From Ostrinia nubilalis (taxonomy: Eukaryota > Arthropoda > Insecta > Lepidoptera > Crambidae), in assembly GCF_963855985.1 (NCBI RefSeq), contig NC_087104.1:8308001-8372000 (forward strand): 64,000 bases of DNA, given 5' to 3'. The position numbers were made by a program, and so were the translations under genes. Shown in pieces: positions 34,001 through 41,370 of the stretch (position 1 is its first letter; each line of letters opens with the position of its first letter). The notes under the pieces were generated by a model. The model saw nothing but the letters and a program-made list of their open reading frames with translations, searched no databases and was not told the origin of the DNA.

Positions 34001-36661
34001 TGCTTTAAGACTTGTTTAGACCGAATAACACATTTTACTCGAGTAACATGAATTTATTACACACATTTAGCCCAAAGAACACTTGTTTTGCGCAAATAAT
34101 ACATGTAGCCTAGCGATGGGCGATTATTAAAAAAATAATCGAATTATTCGAATGGTCTCCATAATCGAATGTATTCGATAAGCAATCGCAGTCATTCGAT
34201 TAATCGACGCGCGCAGTATTACTAACGAATAACATGATTCGTTCGCTGCGGTCCTGTAAGCGCGCGCCGCGCGGTACTATCTACTATAACGACAACGAAT
34301 GAATCGTCGCGTGAAGATAGGTAAATAGATTTATCATTCGATTGTCGATTAGTATTCGATTTTTTTTTTCGAATTACTAAATTGATAATCGAAATTTCGA
34401 TTGGTCGATTGTCGATTCATTCGATTATTTTTTTTCGAACAATCGCCTATCGCTAATGTAGCTCGTATAACACGTTTAGTCCGAATAATACACATTTAGG
34501 CCCGAACAACACATGTAACCTATATAACACACGTTTAGGCCAAATAACACGTTTAGTCCGAATAATACACATTTAGGCCCGAACAACACATGTAACCTAT
34601 ATAACACACGTTTAGGCCAAATAACACGTTTAGTCCGAATAATACACATTTAGGCCCGAACAACACATGTAACCTATATAACACACGTTTAGGCCAAATA
34701 ACACGTTTAGTCCGAATAATACACATTTAGGCCCGAACAACACATGTAACCTATATAACACACGTTTAGGCCAAATAACACGTTTAGTCCGAATAATACA
34801 CATTTAGGCCCGAACAACACATGTAACCTATATAACACACGTTTAGGCCAAATAACACGTTTAGTCCGAATAATACACATTTAGGCCCGAACAACACATG
34901 TAACCTATATAACACACGTTTAGGCCAAATAACACGTTTAGTCCGAATAATACACATTTAGGCCCGAACAACACATGTAACCTATATAACACACGTTTAG
35001 GCCAAATAACACGTTTAGTCCGAATAATACACATTTAGGCCCGAACAACACATGTAACCTATATAACACACGTTTAGGCCAAATAACACGTTTAGTCCGA
35101 ATAATACACATTTAGGCCCGAACAACACATGTAACCTATATAACACACGTTTAGGCCAAATAACACGTTTAGTCCGAATAATACACATTTAGGCCCGAAC
35201 AACACATGTAACCTATATAACACACGTTTAGGCCAAATAACACGTTTAGTCCGAATAATACACATTTAGGCCCGAATAATACACATTTAGGCCCGAATAA
35301 CACACCTTTAACTGGTATAACACACATTTAGCTCGAATAACACACGATAGGAGCCGTGACATACATAATTTCAATCTTTCTGTTTCAAAATAAACGTTTT
35401 ATTGGTACAATAGCGCAAAAGAATATATATTTTTTGTTGCAAAATAACACTTATTTCAACTGAATAAGATGCCGCTTGATGTGCCGTCGTCAGTACATTA
35501 ATTAGCATACATATCAAAACCTCATAGAAACCATACTAATTAATTAGCTTCGTCTGTAATATTTTAACATGTTGTTGGTTAAGGATTCCATAATAATTTG
35601 TTTGTTATTTGCCATTACTAACACTGCATTGTTTTGACGATAGAATGTTTGAAGAATTCCCTGCGTTGGCCCCAAACAAACCTAAGATTTAAACATAGAT
35701 AAAGGATTAAACTGACGTCGATGTTAGACTCAGGTAAAATTACTTAAAATCATGTAGATTTGTGTGTATCTCACAGGGTATGTAAAACGTAAATTAATTT
35801 TGTAATTCCTTAGTTAATTTTCATAATTCAGTGGTACTTTATAATTTGTGAATTTCCTGTTAGTTACTAATTCAACATTTTAATTTTAGTTATTATTATA
35901 AAATGAAACCTAAACAGGTTATCGTTAAATACGAAATTAATGAAAACACTGAATTATGAAACACGAGTAGTTAGAAAAATGTAGTAACTGGGGGTATTAG
36001 ATTAAGTTGTAATATTTAATTGTAAGATTGTGAATATTATTTTATTTTGAAAACTTAAAATTGTTACTGAAATTACATTTACTAACTGTTAAACATTGGT
36101 GCATTTCATAATTATGTAGTTAGAAAGGAGATCGGAAATTGACGTGGGCCATATAAGATTTTCTTTTCATTTCCATTACCATGTTCACTAGTATTTAAAT
36201 TGTACATATTTCATTCACATTTCTAATTCATTTATTGCTTTGGGTCGATGGACGAGGACGACTATTCCATTCTCCTTTGTAACACTTTCTTCATTTCATT
36301 GTGACTAACGACTGTGGTGAATAACAACATTTTTAGGGTGTCATCGACTAACGGGCGGCGGCCGCTTGCGGCGCGTTGTATGGAAGACTAGTGATTTTGT
36401 TGTTTTGATTTGACTAACAAGGAATCACTAATCTGCCTACAAAGCGTCTGCGCTCTCTTCGGAAGAAGACTTCTAAGATGTTCTTCGTCTGTCTGTACTA
36501 ACTTGTATGTTGTGTAATTAAATAACATGTTTGTGATAATTTATTCCTTCATATCAGATTTTATCTTGTAATTTATCGATTTAAAATCCAGAAAATTAAT
36601 GCATTTCTTTATTTACAGTGTGCACGAGAGCAACCTGAATCACAATCGCGGGAACTTCTGA
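18969..36661 (+). CDS. HnRNP-K: heterogeneous nuclear ribonucleoprotein K homologue (9 coding exons)
   Basis: Poly(C)-binding RNA/ssDNA protein acting in splicing, mRNA stability and transcription, mainly nuclear (family knowledge). Coding exons: 18969-19058, 21593-21649, 23908-23951, 24442-24517, 24758-24871, 30369-30497, 31147-31581, 33151-33320, 36619-36661. All junctions are GT-AG and in phase, giving 385 aa. KH1 spans residues about 22-89 with GKGG at 37-40; KH2 about 100-170 with GKAG at 116-119; KH3 about 310-371 with GQGG at 322-325. Between KH2 and KH3 is a 145-residue exon rich in Gly, Pro and Arg (RGG-like and SH3-ligand-like). The short N-terminus carries a KRQRQ basic patch. The ATG at 18969 is chosen because MKRDAYGDD follows the acceptor directly; an upstream in-frame ATG at 18945 lies in the intron. 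Introns carry many mobile elements. Confidence 0.95.
19323..21382. mobile_element. hAT-type non-autonomous element interrupted by an R1-like LINE
   Basis: The termini CAGTGCCGTATTATCC and (inverted) CAGGGCCGGATTAACC are typical of hAT elements. The 8-bp direct repeat GTTATCAA flanks them exactly (19315-19322, 21383-21390). The outer parts also share inverted GTGCCTAGGGGCCC blocks. The middle about 1.7 kb is an R1-type LINE, so the original hAT copy was only a few hundred bp. It sits in the first coding intron of hnRNP K. Confidence 0.88.
19590..21250 (+). pseudogene. degenerate R1-clade non-LTR retrotransposon (reverse transcriptase and 3' part)
   Basis: The frame at 19614-19904 reads [20 protein letters not shown] and [15 protein letters not shown], which are RT motifs of R1-type LINEs. 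The YADD catalytic box appears in a different frame just after (about 19894), so the RT is broken. Downstream frames (20085-20573, 20491-20997) match the RT thumb ([11 protein letters not shown]), the DDTVQHTL stretch of the C-terminal zinc finger, and a charged C-terminus. Several frameshifts and the absent 5' part (endonuclease, gag-like ORF) make it a dead fragment, nested in the hAT element. Confidence 0.85.
21593..21649 (+). CDS. HnRNP-K: hnRNP K coding exon 2 (KH1 GKGG loop)
   Basis: 19 codons, [19 protein letters not shown], form the first helix, RNA-binding GKGG loop and second helix of KH1. Acceptor CCTTGATTCCAG, donor CAG-GTCAGT, phase 0 to 0. Confidence 0.93.
21878..23312 (-). mobile_element. 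piggyBac-family remnant with TTAA ends
   Basis: It starts TTAACCCAGATACTCCT and ends with the inverted counterpart of TTAACCCACTTACTCCT, both at TTAA. Subterminal motifs GGTGTTTTAACACCTGGTCG (22015), its reverse complement (22918) and GGTGTTATAACACCTGGT (23277) recur. On the minus strand it encodes the N-terminal part of a piggyBac-type transposase: [20 protein letters not shown], then [19 protein letters not shown], an intron-like gap, and [13 protein letters not shown]. The catalytic DDE region is missing, so it is not autonomous. It lies in coding intron 2 of hnRNP K. Confidence 0.75.
22354..22890 (-). pseudogene. piggyBac transposase N-terminal fragment, spliced, truncated
   Basis: Two minus-strand blocks join in frame across a candidate short intron: donor CTTCCAG-GTTAGCC at about 22702 and acceptor GAACCTCCAG at about 22630. 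The first block carries [17 protein letters not shown] and TDEDSGKED, and the second carries [18 protein letters not shown]. The combination (acidic run, ILPP, TDEDSG, NLPG then A-E-A-E-V) is characteristic of PGBD/piggyBac N-termini. The frame ends at a stop near 22354 with none of the DDBD catalytic core. Confidence 0.65.
23908..23951 (+). CDS. HnRNP-K: hnRNP K coding exon 3 (44-nt microexon of KH1)
   Basis: Encodes [14 protein letters not shown] plus two bases of an Arg codon completed by the next exon. Acceptor CCACGCAG, donor CG-GTAAAC. It lies inside an unusually GC-rich intronic patch (23640-24000) where longer spurious open frames hide it. Without it, KH1 would lack its beta-2 strand. 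Confidence 0.9.
24442..24517 (+). CDS. HnRNP-K: hnRNP K coding exon 4 (end of KH1)
   Basis: Encodes [20 protein letters not shown] and PSLAD, the last strand and C-terminal helix of KH1. Acceptor TTGTATTTCAG, donor GAT-GTAAGT. The first G completes the Arg codon from exon 3. Confidence 0.93.
24758..24871 (+). CDS. HnRNP-K: hnRNP K coding exon 5 (KH2 first half)
   Basis: 38 codons from [16 protein letters not shown] to [10 protein letters not shown], with the KH2 GKAG loop. Acceptor TTTGGCAG, donor GAG-GTAGGT, phase 0 to 0. Confidence 0.94.
24872..30368 (+). other. hnRNP K intron 5 (5.5 kb)
   Basis: The long intron splits KH2. GC-rich patches at about 26230-26350, 26990-27110, 27690-27880 and 28020-28140 produce long open frames on both strands without domains, which I regard as chance. 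Minus-strand 27437-27495 and plus-strand about 29130-29240 carry tRNA-like A/B-box sequences (for example GGTTTGAAATCC and GGATTCAAATC), probably old SINE heads. The GC-rich islands could be intronic regulatory regions, which cannot be decided here. Confidence 0.55.
30142..30316. repeat. 175-bp imperfect palindrome next to hnRNP K exon 6
   Basis: The left arm GGTCTGTAAGCACGTAGAAT and onward through GACCCCAAGCTA is mirrored on the right by TAGCTTGGGGTC through ATTCTACGTGCTCACAGACC. Inner arms TTGCTGTCGC / GCGACAGCAA pair as well. It ends 52 bp before the exon at 30369. It is probably a foldback/MITE. Confidence 0.75.
30369..30497 (+). CDS. HnRNP-K: hnRNP K coding exon 6 (KH2 second half)
   Basis: 43 codons from [18 protein letters not shown] to [10 protein letters not shown] complete KH2 (beta-2, beta-3, alpha-3). 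Acceptor TGTGTTGGCAG, donor CAG-GTGGGT, phase 0 to 0. A longer open frame that starts upstream at 30249 runs through the palindrome and is not used. Confidence 0.93.
30829..31014 (-). mobile_element. Helitron-like element, minus orientation
   Basis: Read on the minus strand, it ends with the hairpin CGCGGGTGAAGCCGCG (30841-30856), then GGCAAAAG and CTAG followed by T. The other end is TACTAATATTATAAAGGCGA. This short non-autonomous type is abundant in lepidopteran genomes. It lies in hnRNP K intron 6. Confidence 0.75.
31147..31581 (+). CDS. HnRNP-K: hnRNP K coding exon 7 (Gly/Pro/Arg-rich linker and start of KH3)
   Basis: 145 codons. It begins [20 protein letters not shown], continues with about 100 residues of Gly-, Pro- and Arg-rich sequence ([28 protein letters not shown]), then Asn/Gly/Phe-rich sequence, and ends [10 protein letters not shown], the first strand of KH3. 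The linker corresponds to the protein-interaction (KI-like, RGG and SH3-ligand) part of the family. Acceptor GGCATTCCAG, donor GAT-GTGAGT. Extreme GC content creates long spurious frames on both strands. Confidence 0.92.
31840..32200. repeat. duplicated retroelement-tail repeat with a partial KH3-exon copy
   Basis: Two copies of a block containing CACTGCTGAACATAGGCCTC and CCCAATGATTT run tandemly (about 31850-31980 and 32050-32200). A third is at 32800-32945. Such GAACATAGGCCTCCCCC tails belong to common lepidopteran non-LTR/SINE elements. Between the first two lies 31981-32037, a deleted copy of the intron-7/exon-8 junction of hnRNP K. Confidence 0.75.
31981..32037 (+). pseudogene. partial KH3-exon copy 1 (acceptor deleted)
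   Basis: AACCAAAGCCTCTAAGGTCG CAAATCCTCC matches the end of hnRNP K intron 7. GGGCAGGGCGGGTCGCGCAT CCGCACCA matches bases inside exon 8. The intervening GCAG acceptor and the first about 19 exon bases are missing, so this copy cannot act as an exon start. Confidence 0.85.
32193..32716. mobile_element. dispersed repeat shared with 55889-56116
   Basis: The segment ACCACAGAATAATAATAAGT through TATGGTGTAATTTAGCCTGT, and later ACACAAGAATACGCGTGCG through CTCGCTGAGATGAAC, recurs at 55889-56116. In the copy here the two halves are separated by about 250 bp (32320-32580) that is absent from the other copy. It is non-coding and its class is unknown. Confidence 0.65.
32711..32788 (+). pseudogene. partial KH3-exon copy 2 with intact splice acceptor (decoy)
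   Basis: It carries the intron end TCAACCAAAGCCTAAGGTCG CAAATCCTCCGCAG followed by 44 exon bases encoding [14 protein letters not shown]. It then leaves homology (ACAAATCATC). The GQGG loop codons and acceptor are intact, but the rest of the exon and a donor are missing. It could compete with the true acceptor 406 bp downstream. Confidence 0.88.
32954..33127. mobile_element. 174-bp MITE inserted beside the KH3 exon acceptor
   Basis: Perfect inverted ends AGTAGGCGCACACCGTTGAT and ATCAACGGTGTGCGCCTACT. A probable target duplication TAAG lies at 32950-32953 and 33129-33132. It splits the intron-end sequence that is uninterrupted in copy 2. Its right end is 23 bp before exon 8, so it has replaced most of the DNA where the branch point would lie. 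Confidence 0.85.
33151..33320 (+). CDS. HnRNP-K: hnRNP K coding exon 8 (KH3)
   Basis: 56 codons from [20 protein letters not shown] through [19 protein letters not shown] to QYLLQQ, plus two bases of a Ser codon. Acceptor TCCTCCGCAG, donor AG-GTAAGC. KH3 has GQGG as its binding loop, where vertebrate hnRNP K has GKGG. Confidence 0.94.
33752..33988. mobile_element. hAT MITE with perfect 8-bp target duplication
   Basis: Termini CAGTGGTTCTTAACCTTTAA and ACCGGTTAAGAACCACTG form the inverted ends of a classical hAT MITE. The flanks ATCTAAGC (33744-33751 and 33989-33996) are identical. There is no transposase, and the 82-codon frame inside is incidental. Confidence 0.92.
34010..35345. repeat. 77-bp satellite array in hnRNP K intron 8, interrupted by a hAT element
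   Basis: Ten nearly identical 77-bp units carry ACGTTTAGGCCAAATAACAC at 34531, 34608, 34685, 34762, 34839, 34916, 34993, 35070, 35147 and 35224. Degenerate units lie on both sides. Each unit is itself four related 18-21-bp monomers of the form ATAACAC-GTTTAG-CCGA, so this is a small higher-order repeat. The hAT element at 34111-34455 divides the left flank. Confidence 0.92.
34111..34455. mobile_element. hAT MITE (345 bp) inside the 77-bp satellite
   Basis: Ends TAGCGATGGGCGATT and AATCGCCTATCGCTA are inverted. Flanks ATGTAGCC (34103-34110) and ATGTAGCT (34456-34463) are an 8-bp duplication with one change. The interior is rich in ATTCGA/TCGAAT motifs, and there is no coding region. Confidence 0.88.
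36619..36661 (+). CDS. HnRNP-K: hnRNP K coding exon 9 (C-terminus)
   Basis: Completes a Ser codon and adds [13 protein letters not shown] then TGA. Acceptor TTTATTTACAG. The short hydrophilic tail differs from the longer vertebrate C-terminus and is the usual place for isoform differences. Confidence 0.85.
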
Positions 36662-36820
36662 TTCTACAATAACTTATACAATATCAATTAAACTTAAAGC
36701 TTTATGTTAGCCACCTCAAATTCCATAACGTGTACAATCTGTAGCGAGGCTCATACCATTTTATAAATGTACTTTACTAGTGTAAAATATAACTACAATA
36801 AAATTAAGAAAATAATACTC
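36662..36820 (+). terminator. HnRNP-K: hnRNP K 3' UTR with polyadenylation signal
   Basis: AT-rich sequence after the stop, with a canonical AATAAA at 36797-36802. Later AT-rich sequence could support longer 3' ends. Confidence 0.5.
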
Positions 36821-37337
36821 GGTTCAAGAGTAAGGCTGGTAACTATTTATATTTGTAACCAAAATCCATACTAAAAATCCTAAATCCAAATGTCATTTAT
36901 ATTGTTGAAATCTGCTAAAGATTATTTTATATTCGACGTGTTTCTGGTGAAACTCGTGCAATGCATTTATCAATATGAATTATTATGAAGAGATATTTAA
37001 GTAAGATTGTGTGATTTACTCATATAATTTGTTACATCGATGTATTTCTAAGTAAATAGAAAATAGTATTCAAGTAAATAGTTTATTTTGTGAAGAAACT
37101 TGTTTTTTTTTATTCACAACCTTGCACAATCCCTACAATCTCAAATATGAAAAGTTCTCCTTGACCTGTAGAAGGTCGATGGATCAGGATAACTTGAGCG
37201 AATCCACACAGTGAAAAGTCATTTGCGCGTGCCTACGTATATCCGATAAAAGTACTATCCGTTCGCGATAAGTTTGCCGCTGGCGATATGACGTCACTCG
37301 AAGAAAAGCTTCTATAACTTTAACAAACTATATTTAT

Positions 37338-38271
37338 TTGAAATATTTTTTATTTATTATTACTGTAGTCGTTTCTCCTTCATTAGCAGCTTCAGCAGAG
37401 TGGTCGGTTTATACAGAGGATACCTTAGGAAGCTATCATTTTCCTACTTTAGTCAACTTAAATTATGATTGTGAAATATATCAAGATTCCTGTGATTTTG
37501 AAAAGTTTATTTACAAAAAAGCTGACTGGTTAGGATATACAATCAAGTCTAGAACGTTTTTTAATCATCTTCTTGATTATCCAGACCCACTCTTTGCTTA
37601 TGCAGAATTTTGTGATTTATTAAATACTTTGAGAAAAGATTTTATACCGATACACACTTATGATAGCAATAATAGACGCAAAGTTTATAAACCTATGCCA
37701 TGGTGGAATGAAACTTGTTCCAACGCAGTTAAGGAAACTAAATTAGCTCTTCATATGTATAGACGTCATTCAACAATAGAAAATTACATTATTTATAAAA
37801 AAAAAACTTGAAGCATCTAAAAGATTGATTATTAAAGAACAAAAGATAATCAGTTGGAAAAATTTGTGTTCTAGCTTTGATCGTTGTACACCAATCAGCA
37901 AAATATGGAAGTTTATTAAAGTTCTTAATAGAAAAGCTTCAAAGCCTGATAGCAAAGATGAAGAATTTTTGCAAGATTTTTTTGATAAAATAGCTCCTAA
38001 TCATGATTCTGTAAATACTGACCACCTTAATAATTTATTTGTTTTTAATGATCTTAATATTCATTTGAATTCACTTTTTTCTGAAACAGAGTTTAATTTT
38101 TCTTTGAATTCTAAAAAAGACACTTCTCCAGGACTTGACGATATTCCGTATATTTTGATTAAACGCTTAGACTCTTCAGCTAAATTAATTTTGCTTAATA
38201 TTTTTAACAATTTGTGGTCCGCTGGCTTAATACCAAAGTCAGTAATTGATAAAAATTGTGTATTTGCGTAA
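37338..38271 (+). pseudogene. broken non-LTR retrotransposon (endonuclease-RT linker and RT N-terminus)
   Basis: The first frame (to about 37808) carries the LINE linker pattern ending KPMPWWNETCSNAVKETK. After a frameshift at an A-run (about 37797-37807), the second frame (37825-38271) continues with SKIWKFIKVLNRKASKP and the RT N-terminal motif SKKDTSPGLDDIPYILIK, then a stop. The N-terminal endonuclease catalytic part and most of the RT palm are absent. Low GC and A/T-rich codons differ from the R1 fragment at 19.6 kb, so it is a different family, Jockey/CR1/R1-like. It does not look mobile. Confidence 0.8.
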
Positions 38272-38601
38272 AATAACTCATTAATTGCGTTTAATCACTA
38301 ACTGCGTTTAATTGGATTCCACGGACCGGCAAACTTAGCGCGAACGGGTAGTAATTAGAATTATTTAATCCAAAAATACCTACTGTTCGCGCTTGTGGAT
38401 TCGTGCAAGTGTTTTGTTTTGACACGAATTATCCTAGGAGTGCGAAATCATTATGTATGTCCATAGGGGGTTTAAGGACATGTATATCTTCGTGATCATA
38501 CTGGTACGTCAAAGTAGTATGACCACGAGGAAAACGAGGGTTATGTAATGGCGCGACGCGACTGGTTGCCGCGATGGCGTATGAGATAGGATAGGGCCCT
38601 T

Positions 38602-39200
38602 AGGCCTCAGCCTCGGATTTAGCGGGAAGCGGCGCGGGAGCGGGGCGGGCAACGCAGACCCGTTCTCCAAACAAGCGGGCAGCTCGCGCGGCACTTTAGC
38701 GGAATTAGCGGCGAAGTGTTGTGTTTATTCGCGAACGAAATGTCTGAACAACGGCGACAATTTTTTTTCGATTCAAATTTATTCCTAACGCTCGATTTAT
38801 TGTGGGCAAAAGAAGAAGTGAGCGCCGCTAGACTGGAGTGCGCTGCCCGCTCCCGCGCCGCTGTTTTCAGGAACCGGCCTCAGCCTCGAATTTAGCGGGC
38901 AGCGGGGCGGCGGCAGGATCTTATGCGTAAAATCAAATAGACCGGTACTCGAAAACAGCAGCGCGGGAGCGGGCAGCGCACTCCTTCTTTTTTGCCCACA
39001 ATAAATTTGAATCGAAATAAAATTGTCGCCGTTATTCAGACATTTCGTTTGCGAATAAAAACAAATATCTCGACAACACAACCCCGAACACAACACTTCG
39101 CCGCTAAAGCGCCGCGCGAGCTGCCCGCTTGTTTCGAGAACGTGTCTGCGTTGCCCGCTGCGCTCCCGCGCCGCTGCCCGCTAAATTCGAAGCTGAGGCT
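38602..39200. mobile_element. GC-rich foldback element
   Basis: The left arm TAGGCCTCAGCCTCGGATTT through the GTTGTGTTTATTCGC and CTCCCGCGCCGCTG segments is matched by an inverted right arm ending CTAAATTCGAAGCTGAGGCT. The arms are about 250 bp around a centre near 38900. The centre contains an extra copy of the terminal motif (CCTCAGCCTCGAATTTAGCG at about 38880). It is non-coding. Confidence 0.8.
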
Positions 39201-39527
39201 TTAGAAATTGAGGAAAAACTAATTTGAACGTTAAAAAGAAACAACAGATATTTGAATCCCTTTTATATTTTATGCAAAATTTAAGGGTGGAGTATTTATC
39301 ATCACAATATAAATTGAACTATACATACTTACATTAGTTATTTTTTTAAATTTATACAGTAAAAATTCATAATCAAGGGATATTCATATTGTTTTTACAT
39401 CAATATTTATATTGATTTATATAAAAATCACATTAGGCTGCTGTTTCTCAGTTTAATATAAAAATGATTTAAAAATACTACCACAACTTAAAGCTCTTCA
39501 GTCAGATCATGTTAAACAGTCCTCTGG

Positions 39528-41010
39528 TCAGGTAGAATTTTCATGCTCTGGTTTATGAACATTAATTAAGATGTACAGCAAGGGAACCACAAAACAAAGT
39601 ATTAATATGACGCATGCTAGGTGAAACCACTTCAGTCCAAAATCTGCTCCATGTGACGTTAGTTCCTTCACTACAACAGCTTCTACTGACAATTTTGGTT
39701 TGTTTGGTAATAGCTGTGTGTCTTCAGACACTGGATCATTCAACTCTGTGTCAGTAAATGGGACAACAGAAGGGGCCAGCGTACTGTTCATGACAACTGT
39801 GTTGCAATCAATAGCATAGTCGGTATTGTTTATTGCTTTCTCTTCTCTTGGCAAGTTATCTAGCATTGGCTGTCCATTGTGATTGTTATTGTGTAGGAAA
39901 TCTTGCACAGGTATAATTGGCACATGACTTGATGTAGATGGTACAGGTTCGGCTTGAGGCAAAGGCAATCTCTCGGTCAAAACAGAGTAGGGAGTGACAG
40001 GCACTTTAACAGTTCGCCTTGCAAATATCTCATTATCCTTATGGATTTGATTAATCCTCTTCAATTCTGAAATCTATAAAAGTTTTTGTTTTGTTAATTG
40101 AACAATAATTAACAGTTTTTATTAATTCTACATGAAACTTGGGGAGAATTGCTAATGCAAAGAAATTTAAAATATATTTTTAATGTACCTATTTAAAATC
40201 AAGCGGTATTGGAAATAATAAGAAAAGTTTCCTCATCAAAATGTCCTTGTTTGAATAACATTAGTTATTTTTGGCTGATAACTGTCTGAACAAATTTCAG
40301 GTATGGTTTTTCCTGAATCATTATTTGTAAAAATATGACATCAAAATTGCTCCATATACCTACTGGAAAAAACTAGAAAAGAGGAATCTCTAAACTCAAT
40401 GGCATTATCTAAAAAAAGATTCTATCCAATACTTTGTGATACTGTACTCTTACTATTTTTTGTTACTGATAAGCATGTTTAATGATACTGTAGCTTAGGG
40501 GGGTAATGGAATATCAAATAATGATAGTTCGTTCACAAAGGATTCAGATAATGAGAATTGCAGGTGTTTGTAGGAATTTGAAAAAATATTTGCAATGCCA
40601 TGTACTGAGTAAATAATCTTAATTCTCTCCATGTATCTTCAATTCATCATTTATCAGTCCATAGAGGTTGCACTGTGAGATAGATAAGCTTATAAATGAG
40701 ATAAGTTAGACATACATTCCACATCACAACAGAGCCTTGATTGTTTTTATTTTTTAACATGAAAGTAACAAATGTACTATAAAAAAAAACTTCCTAAAAA
40801 ATGTGGAAGGAAACCCTAAACAATTAAATTGAAACTTACTGAACAATAAAATCTCAAAGCGATTGCTTGTAAAGTATCGCCTTCCTGAACTTGCGCTTCG
40901 ATATAGTGTTCCTGCGGTTTCATCTTGTGTAGCTGTATTTCACTTTGGTCGTTGTCTTCCTTTTTGTTGTTACCCATATTGTAAATAATCAGGTCATCTC
41001 CGCTGTTCAT
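39528..41010 (-). CDS. LysM and putative peptidoglycan-binding domain protein (LYSMD3/4-like), 2 coding exons
   Basis: Two exons, 41010-40840 and 40073-39528, join in phase 0 (donor TCA-GTAAGT, acceptor ACTTTTATAG) to give 238 aa. The LysM domain spans residues about 36-83 (YIEAQVQEGDTLQAIALRFY, then ISELKRINQIHKDNEIF). A Ser/Thr/Pro-rich acidic linker follows, then one membrane segment at about 206-229 (WFHLACVILILCFVVPLLYI) and a 9-residue tail. Animal LYSMD3/4 proteins are single-pass membrane proteins with LysM near the N-terminus, and vertebrate LYSMD3 is reported to bind chitin (family knowledge). The ATG at 41010 is the first after a good acceptor (CATCTTTTAG); a leader exon ending at GAG-GTAAGT near 41101 or AAC-GTAAGT near 41071 is likely. 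The convergent neighbour is hnRNP K. Confidence 0.88.
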
Positions 41011-41370
41011 TACACGAGTTCTAAAAGATGCGCACTGCTGGTTAACACGTAAACAACAACAAATACTTACGTTCAAGTAAATCACTATGTACTACTTACC
41101 TCTGTTTCATTTTTTAATACTACTCTAGCACTAAGGATAACTAGCATGACCTAAACAATAAAGTAGTTCTACCTGGTGCCTTTTTATTGAGAATTTAGCA
41201 TTAGAAAAACTACGAAACAGCTGGTTCTGTATCTTTTGTCTACAAGAGAAAAAATTGACTGACCGCTGCTGACTGACAGTTTAGTGACAGCTGGCAATAT
41301 TTTTTTTTTATACTTTCATAGACAACGGCAATAACTTTTTGTAACGAATAACGTTATATTATTTTGTCGG

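Noticed and set aside
34480..35345. A CRISPR-like array
   Set aside because: Units are contiguous 77-bp tandem repeats without unique spacers in a eukaryotic intron, so it is a satellite.
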